Positions 47,166-55,284 of a stretch of DNA of 64,000 nucleotides are shown here, in pieces. The position numbers and the translations under genes were made by a program. The notes beneath the pieces are model-generated. The model was given only the letters and a program-made list of their open reading frames with translations, did no database searches and was not told where the DNA came from. The DNA is taken from contig NZ_VYWO01000001.1 in assembly GCF_008726925.1 (NCBI RefSeq), positions 744,001 through 808,000 of the forward strand, read 5' to 3'. Position 1 is the stretch's first letter; every line of letters begins with the position of its first letter. This DNA comes from Aerococcus sanguinicola. GTDB taxonomy: Bacteria; Bacillota; Bacilli; Lactobacillales; Aerococcaceae.

Positions 47166-48515
47166 TTAATAGACGCCTTCTTGCATCATCGCAGAAGCTA
47201 CCTTCTTGAAGCCGGCAATATTAGCTCCAGCAATCAAGTCATAGCCGAGGCCTGCTTCTTCAGCAGCACTGGCAGCAGCTTCGTGGATGTTTTCCATGAT
47301 ACGGTGTAATTCGGCATCCACTTCTTCAGCCTTCCAAGCGCGTTTGGCACTATTTTGCGCCATTTCCAGACCTGATACTGCTACCCCACCGGCATTAACA
47401 GCCTTGGATGGTGCAATAATCGTATCAGTATTTTCTTTAAGGTAATCAATGGCTGCCTTGGTTGAAGGCATATTAGCCACTTCAATCAAGTATTTGACAT
47501 TATTTTCAGCTAGTTGCTTAGCTTCTTCTAAGTCAATATCATTTTGGGTGGCACATGGCATGGCCACATCAGCCTTGACACCCCATGGCTTCTCGCCAGC
47601 ATAGAAAGGCACACCAAACTTGTCCGCATAGTCTTGAACACGGTCATTCCCGCTGTTACGCATTTCAAGCATGAAGTCCAATTTCTCTTGGGTATTGATC
47701 CCATCTTCGTCATAGATATAGCCATCTGGACCAGATAGGGTCACAACCTTACCACCGAGTTCAGCCACCTTGGTACAGGTCCCCCAAGCCACATTGCCGA
47801 AACCAGAAACGAGGAAGGTCTTCCCTTCGATACTTTCGTTTTCGTGCTTGAAGATTTCATTGGCGAAGTAAACCGCACCATAGCCCGTTGCTTCTGGACG
47901 GATCAAGCTGCCCCCATATTCTAGACCCTTACCTGTCAAGACACCGTTCTCGAAGGCGCCTACGATACGTTTGTACTGGCCAAAGAGATAGCCCACTTCA
48001 CGGCCACCTACACCGATATCCCCAGCAGGGACGTCAGTATCTGGACCAATATGGCGGTAGAGTTCAGTCATGAATGCTTGGCAGAAGCGCATAATTTCAT
48101 TATCTGACTTACCACGTGGGTCGAAGTCTGAACCACCCTTACCCCCACCTAGGGATAAAGTCGTTAAAGAGTTCTTGAATGTCTGTTCAAAACCTAAGAA
48201 CTTAACCACAGATAGGTTAACTGATGGGTGGAAACGTAAGCCCCCCTTGTAAGGCCCAATGGCATTATTGAATTGTACCCGGTAGCCCCGGTTAACTTGG
48301 ACCTTGCCTTCATCGTCTACCCAAGACACGCGGAATTCAATTACACGGTCTGGTTCCACCATCCGTTCAAGGATACCATTCGCTTCATATTCAGGATGGG
48401 CCTCAATCACAGGCTCGATTGTTGATAGTAATTCTTCCACAGCCTGAATAAATTCTGGTTCGTGGCTATTTTTTTCTTCTGTCGCTTTGAGTACACGATC
48501 AATGTATTCTGACAT
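47166..48515 (-). CDS. gdhA: Glutamate dehydrogenase, NADP-specific type
   Basis: A 449-residue hexameric-type GDH: VQFNNAIGPYKGGLRFHPSV, LTTLSLGGGKGGSDFDPRGK (catalytic Lys), PAGDIGVGGREVGYLFGQYK and VSGFGNVAWGTCTKVAELG (nucleotide fold). It aminates 2-oxoglutarate. I chose ATG 48515 (MSEYIDRVLKATEEK), with GGAG 9 bases upstream; the upstream ATG 48530 has no ribosome site. With two glnA genes in the window, ammonia assimilation is well provided for. Confidence 0.96.
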   Translation of the reverse strand: MSEYIDRVLKATEEKNSHEPEFIQAVEELLSTIEPVIEAHPEYEANGILERMVEPDRVIEFRVSWVDDEGKVQVNRGYRVQFNNAIGPYKGGLRFHPSVNLSVVKFLGFEQTFKNSLTTLSLGGGKGGSDFDPRGKSDNEIMRFCQAFMTELYRHIGPDTDVPAGDIGVGGREVGYLFGQYKRIVGAFENGVLTGKGLEYGGSLIRPEATGYGAVYFANEIFKHENESIEGKTFLVSGFGNVAWGTCTKVAELGGKVVTLSGPDGYIYDEDGINTQEKLDFMLEMRNSGNDRVQDYADKFGVPFYAGEKPWGVKADVAMPCATQNDIDLEEAKQLAENNVKYLIEVANMPSTKAAIDYLKENTDTIIAPSKAVNAGGVAVSGLEMAQNSAKRAWKAEEVDAELHRIMENIHEAAASAAEEAGLGYDLIAGANIAGFKKVASAMMQEGVY

Positions 48516-48688
48516 CACATTCCACTCCATTCATCTTTATGATTTTCAATTGAGTAATTAGTTCGCCCTATCTTATGAACGAATATTCTCTGCTTTTTAT
48601 TATAACAGTTTCTCATTGACTTGTCATAATTGCCCATAAGTTTTTAGCTAAGGCATGATACTTCTTAACTATGATATCTATAGGCACT

Positions 48689-49041
48689 AAAAAAAGAAGC
48701 TGGGATAAAAGTCCCGGCTTCTATATAGAATACGAACTATTCTTTAAAAATGTGCTCCAAAAGTCAGCCCTGACATCCACTTCGTACAGGGTGTGAGCAA
48801 AGGCGTCCAAAAAGGGATGACTGGAGGCAAAGAGGATAAGAGCGGCTTTAGCCGATCGTTCCACTTTGCTGAAGTCACTCCCTTTTTGCCTCTGTGAACC
48901 CAACTACGAATTATGTAAGATCCTTTGACAAGGTTCTTCCATAATTCGCGGACAGTTGCTATAGCTGTTCGAAGCGAAGCGAGTTACAGATATAGTATGC
49001 GTTAGCTGATTCAGGGCTAACCGACTTTTGTCACACTCTCA
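48689..49041. repeat. Intergenic repeat element, copy 3 (long form)
   Basis: It matches copy 2 at both halves: ctatatagaatacgaactat and the following bases on the left, and the GCTGTTCGAAGCGAAGCG block and CAGGGCTAACCGACTTTTGTC on the right. An extra segment of about 120 bp (roughly 48784-48903) interrupts it; that insert is itself an imperfect palindrome (AAAAAGGGATGACT/AGTCACTCCCTTTTT). It lies just after the nitroreductase stop. Its outer hairpin GAAGCCGGGA/TCCCAGCTTC plus seven T residues can terminate that gene. Confidence 0.85.
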
Positions 49042-49048
49042 TTGTATT

Positions 49049-49657
49049 CTAGTTAAAGGCAAGCACCCGGGCATCGATAGGATAGGAATCCTTGTCGCCA
49101 GGAGCTGCTTCGATAGACCCGAATGGCATTTGACTTCTGAGCTTCCAAGTTTCAGGCAAGTCCCAAGTTTGACGAACATCTTCATCAATTAAGGGGTTGT
49201 AGTGTTGGAGAGAAGCGCCAATTCCTTGTTCTGCTAGGGCTGTCCAGACATTCATGGTTGCTGCCCCATTAGCTTGTTCCGACCAAGGTTGGAAGTTCTC
49301 TGCGTAAAGGGCAAATTGCTCTTCATATTCACGGACAATTTCTTGGTCTTCAAAGAATAAAATCGTCCCATAGGCTGCTTGGAAGGAAGCAATTTTTTGG
49401 CGGGTATTTTCTACATCCTCTTCTGTTGCATTAGGATTAGCATTCTTCACATGGTCCCAAACAATTTCCCATAATTTATCGTGGGAACCTTCAAATAAAA
49501 CAACTGCACGTGTCGTTTGGTTATTAAAGGCTGAGGGGGTGTGTAGGATAATATCCTTAACGAGGGCAGTAATTTCCTCATTTGACGCCTCAACATCCTT
49601 ACCCAGACCATAGATTGAGCGGCGTTTCTGAATTAAATCATTAAATGTCGATTGCAT
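49049..49657 (-). CDS. Nitroreductase family protein (HBN1/Frm2-like)
   Basis: A 202-residue FMN-type nitroreductase of the fatty-acid-repression-mutant (Frm2/YdgI-like) branch: LIQKRRSIYGLGKDV, HTPSAFNNQTTRAVVL, TILFFEDQEIV, MNVWTALAEQGIGASLQHYNP. It likely reduces quinones or nitro compounds with NAD(P)H; the physiological substrate is unknown. Ribosome site AAGGAGG precedes ATG 49657. It is monocistronic. Confidence 0.88.
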   Translation of the reverse strand: MQSTFNDLIQKRRSIYGLGKDVEASNEEITALVKDIILHTPSAFNNQTTRAVVLFEGSHDKLWEIVWDHVKNANPNATEEDVENTRQKIASFQAAYGTILFFEDQEIVREYEEQFALYAENFQPWSEQANGAATMNVWTALAEQGIGASLQHYNPLIDEDVRQTWDLPETWKLRSQMPFGSIEAAPGDKDSYPIDARVLAFN

Positions 49658-49846
49658 ACAAACGTCCTCCTTATTTTTTAAAAGTTTATTTGCTTAATTT
49701 CATCTTAAATTGTTCAATCCAACTTGTAAAGCAATAAGTCTCGGCTATTTTTTTATTTTCCTCCCTTTAAATAAGAACTGATGGAAACAATTCAGGAAAA
49801 GTCCTGCAATTCTGAGTCCTAGCTTAAAAACAGGGGAATTTTATGT

Positions 49847-49998
49847 TATAATCAACTTACTTAGATAAGTTAGCGTTTTCACTTAGCCCGGAATGCCCTT
49901 ATCTAATATGATTAATGGTAGTAATAAGACACTACAGTTTTGACCCCACTACCTAGTCTAAGCTGTAGTTGTTAATTATTTTGAGGAGGACTTAGAAT
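49847..49998 (+). promoter_or_regulatory. Promoter and structured leader of the unknown gene at 49999
   Basis: A TATAAT box (49847-49852) has only a weak -35 (TTAAAA). It is followed by two hairpins in the roughly 140-nt leader: TTAGATAAG/CTTATCTAA (49861-49869 with 49898-49906) and ACTACAG/CTGTAGT (49931-49937 with 49963-49969). Then AGGAGG leads into the ATG. I cannot assign it to a known riboswitch. The rest of the gap from 49658 shows only the start signals of the nitroreductase. Confidence 0.5.
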
Positions 49999-50508
49999 AT
50001 GAATAAATTTATTGAACGTAATGTTGAAAGCGGTTTATTCAATGAGACTGTTGGTAATTACTTAGAGGAAGCTATCCAGAACAAAGAATCTGTTATTATT
50101 GCCGGCCACCGGTCAACAGGTAGCCGACCACTCTTTGCGGCGATTTCAGGTGCTGCTAAGTCTGAACACTCAGCTGTTCAAGTTAAAGATGAGTCAGCCT
50201 TCGAAAAAGAAGCCGATTATTACTTGATCCCTGGTAATCCTAAAGTTGATTTAGAAGAATTAATTTATAAGGCAATTGAAACCCCTGGAGCTGCTTTCGT
50301 TTCCTTAAAGGATCCTGAACAACCTGTTTCTCTACAAAAATTATTAAAACGTTTCACTAAAGAACATGGGACTTCCGACAAGGTCTTCCATGAAATTGCC
50401 TTAAAGAAAAATGGTACCGGTGGTGACGCTGTGCCTTATACGGATAAGGTAACCAAATTCTACTTCAATGAAAAAGGAAAAGTTAAGCGCGACCAACTTG
50501 ACTTCTAA
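49999..50508 (+). CDS. Unknown protein with a P-loop-like motif
   Basis: A 169-residue protein that I do not recognise. SVIIAGHRSTGSRPLFAAIS looks like a Walker A strand-loop-helix of the type in secretion ATPases, but the invariant Lys is replaced (GHRSTGSR), so nucleotide binding is doubtful. The C-terminus is basic (KVTKFYFNEKGKVKRDQ). It stands alone behind a long structured leader and a clear terminator, with a strong AGGAGG site, so it is surely expressed. Confidence 0.7.
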   Translation: MNKFIERNVESGLFNETVGNYLEEAIQNKESVIIAGHRSTGSRPLFAAISGAAKSEHSAVQVKDESAFEKEADYYLIPGNPKVDLEELIYKAIETPGAAFVSLKDPEQPVSLQKLLKRFTKEHGTSDKVFHEIALKKNGTGGDAVPYTDKVTKFYFNEKGKVKRDQLDF

Positions 50509-50533
50509 TTCCTCGACAGAACTACAACAGTTT

Positions 50534-50561
50534 GGCTAGGCAAAGCGCCTAGCTTTTTTTG
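50534..50561 (+). terminator. Terminator after the unknown gene at 49999
   Basis: Stem GCTAGGC/GCCTAGC-type hairpin with a 5-base loop and seven T residues. Confidence 0.88.
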
Positions 50562-50640
50562 TTAACAAAGCTTTTTAAAGGCGTTGTTTTTTTGATAAGG
50601 GTCCTGTAAAATAAGTCTGTTAGCTTTGAGGAAAGCTCAC

Positions 50641-50726
50641 ACTACGATTCTTCAGTAGATTAAGCTACTCTTTGTCCTTTGGTCGTAGTTATTACTAGGG
50701 CGGTCCGCCGCCACTATAAAGGAGAC
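50641..50726 (+). promoter_or_regulatory. preQ1-II riboswitch (COG4708 type)
   Basis: Directly upstream of queT. Stem ACTACGA/TCGTAGT (50641-50647 with 50683-50689) encloses a small AGTAG/CTACT hairpin and a loop with TCCTTT. Then comes TATTAC, conserved in this class, a GGCGG/CCGCC hairpin (near 50699-50712), and AAAGGA (50718-50723). TCCTTT can pair with AAAGGA as the pseudoknot, which would hide the ribosome site when preQ1 is bound. This is the known layout of preQ1-II RNAs in Lactobacillales. Confidence 0.82.
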
Positions 50727-50732
50727 GATATT

Positions 50733-51263
50733 ATGCAAAAATATACACACGGGGCTTCCTCGGCCCGGACTTTAGACCTGACCAAGGCTGCCATCATTGC
50801 GGCCCTCTATGTCGCGATGTCTCTCTTACTCGCGCCCTTAACTTTTGGGCCCATTGGCATCCGCTTATCAGAGGGGCTCAACTTCTTAGGCCTCTACCAT
50901 AAGCGCTATATCTATGCCATTACTCTTGGCGTCTTCATCGTCAACTACTTCAGCTATGGGATTTGGGATATGATTGTGGGCAGTATCTCCACCTTCATCT
51001 TTCTCTGGATTGGACGCTGGCTGGGTGAGCAGGTGGTCCAACATAGCCAGTTCAAGATTGATCCGATGATCATTAAGTACATTGTCCTCACCATTGTCTT
51101 CTCCCTGTCCATGTTCACCATCACCTTCTTGGTGGTCTTCCTCGGCTATGATGGTCCGATTTGGCCCCTCTACCTTAATATGGCTGGAACAGAAGCCCTC
51201 GCCATGGTGGTCGGTGGCTTTATCATCTATCCCATCAGCAAGCGGATTAATTTCTATGACTAA
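50733..51263 (+). CDS. queT: QueT-type queuosine precursor transporter
   Basis: A 176-residue membrane protein with about five hydrophobic segments: LTKAAIIAALYVAMSLLLAP, FGPIGIRLSEGLNFLGLYH, IVNYFSYGIWDMIVGSIST. This is the COG4708/QueT substrate-binding (S) component of an ECF transporter, thought to bring in preQ1 or preQ0. I chose ATG 50733, just after AAAGGAG, which fits the riboswitch; the frame reads 18 codons upstream through the riboswitch itself. The ECF energy module is elsewhere. Confidence 0.92.
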   Translation: MQKYTHGASSARTLDLTKAAIIAALYVAMSLLLAPLTFGPIGIRLSEGLNFLGLYHKRYIYAITLGVFIVNYFSYGIWDMIVGSISTFIFLWIGRWLGEQVVQHSQFKIDPMIIKYIVLTIVFSLSMFTITFLVVFLGYDGPIWPLYLNMAGTEALAMVVGGFIIYPISKRINFYD

Positions 51264-51287
51264 ATTCTAAAAATGACTAACACATCA

Positions 51288-51338
51288 AAATACGCACACC
51301 AACAAGCCCCTTGACTTGTTCGGTGTGCGTATTTTTTA
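51288..51338. terminator. Bidirectional terminator between queT and the nucleoside hydrolase gene
   Basis: Long stem AATACGCACACC/GGTGTGCGTATT extended inward by AACAAG/CTTGTT, with T runs, between converging genes. Confidence 0.9.
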
Positions 51339-51348
51339 GTCTTATTTA

Positions 51349-52305
51349 TTATAACCAGCCCTTGTCGTAAGCGTGTTGGATATCATGGACTTGGTCAGGG
51401 AAGATTTGACCAAGGAAGTTCTTGAAGAAGGCCTGGGCATCCACTGCTTGAGCAACTTGAACCTTACCGGCTGGATGCGGCTGGATGACCGACTGAGCAT
51501 CGCGCTCGCCGCTGGTTAGGACTTGGATATCTGCTGGGATAAACTGGCAAATCCCAGTCACCATGTCAACAGGCACCAGAGGGTCATTAATCACACAGCC
51601 CAGGGTCCGCTCGGCCTGCCAGTGGAAGTCCACATAGAAGCGGGTAATGGCATGGATCAGCTGCCCCAGCTCGGTATCGAATTGGCGGATCAATTCGCGA
51701 CAATTAGGGGTCATTAGAATCTGGTAGGTGACGTCCAAGGGGTAGAGGTAAGTTTCAGGCAGGTCGCTCTGAAAGACTAGGCGGGCTGCCTCGGGATCGC
51801 ACCAGAAATTATATTCCGCATAAGGCGAGCAATTGCCTGTCACCTGGTAGGCCCCACCCATAATCCGCAAGGCCTTGGCCTGACTTAAGAGACCAGGCTG
51901 GGCCTGGATCACTTGGGCCAGATTGGTCAGGGGGCCCAGGGCAAGGATCTCCACCTCGTTCGGGTAAGTTTGGAGCATGGACTGGATGAAGGCTCGAGCA
52001 GACTCGGGCTGGATGTGCTTTTCCCTAGCCCAGATTGCTTCGCCTAGGCCATCTTCCCCATGGGTATCCCGGGCATCACGATAGGGACGTTCGAGGGGCT
52101 GTTGGGCTCCCTCATAGATAGGGACCTGGTCGAGGCCCAGAACATCACAGAGATAGCTGGCATTACAGGCCCCCTGGCTAGGATCCACATTCCCAGCCAC
52201 CGTGGTAATTCCTAGGATATCAAATGCTTGGCTAAGGACCGTATAAATGAGCGCCAGGCTATCATCAATACCTGGATCAAGGTCTAAAATAACTTTTCTT
52301 CGCAT
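51349..52305 (-). CDS. Inosine-uridine type nucleoside hydrolase
   Basis: A 318-residue nucleoside hydrolase: the calcium-binding DxDxxxDD in ILDLDPGIDDSLALIY, ITTVAGNV, VEILALGPLTNLAQVI, IMGGAY and EYNFWCDPEAA, and NDPLVPVDMV near the C-terminus. It splits ribonucleosides to base plus ribose for salvage. The base preference cannot be read from sequence. It is followed on the same strand by no close partner; the CPBP gene lies 15 bases upstream, so they may form an operon. Confidence 0.93.
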   Translation of the reverse strand: MRRKVILDLDPGIDDSLALIYTVLSQAFDILGITTVAGNVDPSQGACNASYLCDVLGLDQVPIYEGAQQPLERPYRDARDTHGEDGLGEAIWAREKHIQPESARAFIQSMLQTYPNEVEILALGPLTNLAQVIQAQPGLLSQAKALRIMGGAYQVTGNCSPYAEYNFWCDPEAARLVFQSDLPETYLYPLDVTYQILMTPNCRELIRQFDTELGQLIHAITRFYVDFHWQAERTLGCVINDPLVPVDMVTGICQFIPADIQVLTSGERDAQSVIQPHPAGKVQVAQAVDAQAFFKNFLGQIFPDQVHDIQHAYDKGWL

Positions 52306-52320
52306 AGTAAGCTCCTATTC

Positions 52321-53262
52321 CTATAAAGCTTGTAGGCTGCTGATCATTTGGTAGAGAGCCAAGGCACAATAGATTAAAACCGGCCAAAACACTATTGCCT
52401 GACGGTAGGTGCCTGGCTCCGTCCGATAAGTCTTGATATAAGCCTTAATCGACTCCCGATGCTGGTAGAGGACCCAAGCCCCTGCTAGGAAGAAGCCGAC
52501 CGAAATCAAGTTGTTGATCCCCTCCTGCAGACTCATCGGCAGGGGAGATAAGAGATAAATCATTAAATCGCCAAAGACAAAGTTGTTGACGATATGAAGG
52601 ACTACCGCCCACAAAAGCCCATAAGTCAGGCTCACATAAGCCAGGACCAAACCAATTAAGAAGGCAAAGGGCGATTGGATCACATTCAGATGCATCAAAC
52701 CGAAGAAAAAGGCCGATACGGTCATCGCAAAGAGACGACCGTGTTTGACCAGATAGGGCAGGATAGTCCCACGAAAGGCTATCTCTTCAAGGATGGGACC
52801 GACGAAGCCGGCGTAGAGGAACATGGACACCGTCTGACTCCCAGCTGAAGCCATCTCAACTTCTGGAAGAATCGTATAACCCAACGCATTGGCTAAGCCT
52901 TCTCCCAAATAGGCGAGACCCGAAAATATAAGTTGCCCCATCATAAAAACAGCCAGCAGCTGAAGAAAGCGTCCCCCTGTCATCTGAGGCGCCTCCTCCC
53001 GCCGCCAAACGATCGGCCATTTACGGTGGAGATAGCTAAGAAGCAAGAAACTCAAGCCACAAGCAATGAGATAGGGCCAACCGCTATCGATGGTATCGCT
53101 TAGGGCTTGGTCCATGCTGAAGTCCCCCACCAGCCAAGCCTTGACCAAGAGATAGGCGATAACATATATGAAAGCGCCAACTAACATCAAGGCTGAATAG
53201 GCAAAGGCAACCCCAAGGCTGCGTAACATGTCTTCTCTGACCGTATTTTGTTTTTCTTTCAA
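52321..53262 (-). CDS. CPBP family intramembrane metalloprotease
   Basis: A 313-residue membrane protein with about eight hydrophobic segments and the Abi/CAAX motifs: GPILEEIAFRGTILPYL (EExxxR), FFFGLMHLNVIQSP (FxxxH) and VVLHIVNNFVFGDL (HxxxN/D type). In Gram-positives these proteases serve in envelope functions, bacteriocin immunity or prenyl-protein processing; the role here is unknown. Confidence 0.88.
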   Translation of the reverse strand: MKEKQNTVREDMLRSLGVAFAYSALMLVGAFIYVIAYLLVKAWLVGDFSMDQALSDTIDSGWPYLIACGLSFLLLSYLHRKWPIVWRREEAPQMTGGRFLQLLAVFMMGQLIFSGLAYLGEGLANALGYTILPEVEMASAGSQTVSMFLYAGFVGPILEEIAFRGTILPYLVKHGRLFAMTVSAFFFGLMHLNVIQSPFAFLIGLVLAYVSLTYGLLWAVVLHIVNNFVFGDLMIYLLSPLPMSLQEGINNLISVGFFLAGAWVLYQHRESIKAYIKTYRTEPGTYRQAIVFWPVLIYCALALYQMISSLQAL

Positions 53263-53377
53263 AAGATTCCCTCCTTTAGCCCCCTAAAAAGGGGATTTCC
53301 GTGCCTTATCGACAAACTTTGGCTATAATTTTAGCATAGATGTGTTTGATTAGATATAGTTTTAAGGAGGAAATCCC

Positions 53378-54016
53378 ATGCTCTCTGACCAATGCGCCCA
53401 CCAGGTTATCCAGGCTATCATGGCGCGCTATCCCCATACCCAATCCGCGCTTAACTTCGATAACCCCTACCAACTCCTGATCGCTGCCATGCTGAGTGCC
53501 CAGACAACAGACGCCAAGGTGAACGAGATCACGCCTGCCCTTTTTGCGGCCTTCCCTAGCCCCCAAGACCTGGCCCAAGCCAGCCAAGAGGAAGTCATCC
53601 CCTACATCAAAAGCCTGGGCCTCTACAACAACCGGTCCAAGTACATGATTGCCTGTGCCCAGAAACTCCTCAACGACTTCGGCGGCCAAGTTCCCCAAAG
53701 CCAAAAAGAGCTAGAAAGCCTGCCCGGCATTGGCCGGAAGTGTGCCAATGTGGTCCTCTCCAATGCCTTCCAAATCCCTGCCTTCGCGGTGGATACCCAT
53801 GTTATCCGCATCTGTAAGCGGCATGAAATCGTGGATTCTTCAGCCTCTACCTTAGACATTGAAGAGCGGGTGACCCAGCTCCTCCCCAAAAAAGATTGGC
53901 TCCACGCCCACCAGGCCATGGGTGCTTTCGGCCGGGAAATCTGTACCCCTAAGCATCCCAAATGCCATGAAATTCCTGAACTTTGGCCCTGCCCGGACCA
54001 GACCCCTACTCACTAG
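53378..54016 (+). CDS. nth: Endonuclease III with an altered Fe-S cluster motif
   Basis: A 212-residue base-excision glycosylase/AP lyase: MLSAQTTDAKVNEITPALF, LESLPGIGRKCANVVLSNAF (HhH with catalytic Lys), AVDTHVIRICKR (catalytic Asp). The C-terminal cluster should read C-x6-C-x2-C-x5-C; here it is CTPKHPKCHEIPELWPC, so the third Cys is Ile while the other three keep their spacing. That would weaken or abolish 4Fe-4S binding. The remaining domain appears intact. Start ATG 53378 follows AGGAGG. The M20 peptidase gene begins 14 bases downstream. Confidence 0.93.
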   Translation: MLSDQCAHQVIQAIMARYPHTQSALNFDNPYQLLIAAMLSAQTTDAKVNEITPALFAAFPSPQDLAQASQEEVIPYIKSLGLYNNRSKYMIACAQKLLNDFGGQVPQSQKELESLPGIGRKCANVVLSNAFQIPAFAVDTHVIRICKRHEIVDSSASTLDIEERVTQLLPKKDWLHAHQAMGAFGREICTPKHPKCHEIPELWPCPDQTPTH

Positions 54017-54030
54017 AAAGGAAATGCATT

Positions 54031-55179
54031 ATGAATTCAGAAGAAGCCCTCAAAATCCTCCAAGGTCTTATCCAAGTCAACACCGTTGAAGGTCAGGAAA
54101 GCCAATCTTTAGACTGCCTAATCCCTTATTTGGAAAAGCTCGGTTTCGACTGCCAGACCATAGCCTATGCTCCCGGCCGTGACCAATTAATCGCTGCCTG
54201 GTCTTCAGGTCGGCCTGGACTCCGGCTCGGCTTGACCGGGCATCTGGACGTGGTTCCCTGCGGCCAGGAAGATGCTTGGACCTATCCCCCATTTGCAGGT
54301 CAAATCATAGACGGCAAGATCTATGGCCGAGGCGCTTCCGATATGAAGGGCGGTCTCGTCGCTCTGATCGCAGCTGCCAGTCGGCTCATCCAGGATCAGA
54401 CCATCGAAACTGGTAGCCTTTACTTTATCATCACAGCCGATGAAGAAAGCGGAGGCAAGGGTGCTGAAGCCTTAGCCCAAGCCGGCCTCATTCCAGAACT
54501 CGACGCCCTCATCTGCGCCGAACCCACTGACCTCACCATCTGCACCGGCCACCGGGGCGGCCTCTCCCTTAAATTCGAGAGCTTCGGCCAAGCCGGACAT
54601 GCGGCGACTGCTCCAGTGGAAGAAAATGCCCTCCATCTTATCTTGGATCTAGCCCAAGCTATCCGCCAAGACTTCCAAGCCCAAGCAGCTGACCTCAACC
54701 ACCCCATCTTAGGCCAGCCCTCCCTGCAAATCTCCTGCCTCCACGCCGGGCAGAAAGCCAATCTCGTCCCCGACTATGCCTGGATGACCCTGGACCGGCG
54801 GACACTGCCCCAGGAAGACCACAAGCAGATCCTAGCCAACTACCAAGAGCTAAGCGACCAGCTTAGCGCAAACCGACCCTATCCCAAGATCCAGCTCAGT
54901 CTTATTGCCAACATGTCCGCCCTTGCCACCGACCATTCTGCCCAGCTCATCCAAGCCAGCCAGGCAGCCTACCAGCAAACATTCAATAAGGAAGCCAAGC
55001 TCGCCCCCTTCTTCGGCGGCACAGACTGCGTGGCTATTGCCAGTCAGAATCCCGAACTGGAAGTGGTCATCTTTGGACCTGGCAAGACCCAGCACCAGGT
55101 TGACGAACACCTTGACTTGGACGACTTCTACCAGGCGATCAGCTTCTTTGAGAAGCTGATTGGAGACTATTTGGGATAA
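54031..55179 (+). CDS. M20 family metallopeptidase (DapE/ArgE/CPG2 type)
   Basis: A 382-residue dinuclear zinc hydrolase: LGLTGHLDVVPCG (His ligand), GRGASDMKGGLVALI (bridging Asp), FIITADEESGGKGAEAL (catalytic and ligand Glu), ICAEPTDL, and FFGGTDCVAI with the last His in KTQHQVDEHL. It resembles succinyl-diaminopimelate desuccinylase and deacetylases, but specificity in the M20 group is not readable. I chose ATG 54031 after AAAGGAAATG; the frame extends 16 codons into nth. Confidence 0.9.
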   Translation: MNSEEALKILQGLIQVNTVEGQESQSLDCLIPYLEKLGFDCQTIAYAPGRDQLIAAWSSGRPGLRLGLTGHLDVVPCGQEDAWTYPPFAGQIIDGKIYGRGASDMKGGLVALIAAASRLIQDQTIETGSLYFIITADEESGGKGAEALAQAGLIPELDALICAEPTDLTICTGHRGGLSLKFESFGQAGHAATAPVEENALHLILDLAQAIRQDFQAQAADLNHPILGQPSLQISCLHAGQKANLVPDYAWMTLDRRTLPQEDHKQILANYQELSDQLSANRPYPKIQLSLIANMSALATDHSAQLIQASQAAYQQTFNKEAKLAPFFGGTDCVAIASQNPELEVVIFGPGKTQHQVDEHLDLDDFYQAISFFEKLIGDYLG

Positions 55180-55184
55180 AAAAT

Positions 55185-55229
55185 AAGCGTTAGCTTTTCT
55201 ACTGATAAGAGGAGCTAACGCTTTTTATT
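55185..55229. terminator. Terminator after the M20 peptidase gene
   Basis: Perfect 11-bp stem AAGCGTTAGCT/AGCTAACGCTT with T run; also positioned to end the converging glycosylation operon. Confidence 0.85.
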
Positions 55230-55284
55230 CTAAATGATACCGCACAAGGCTCTTAACCATCTTATATTCTAGCTAGGGAACAAA

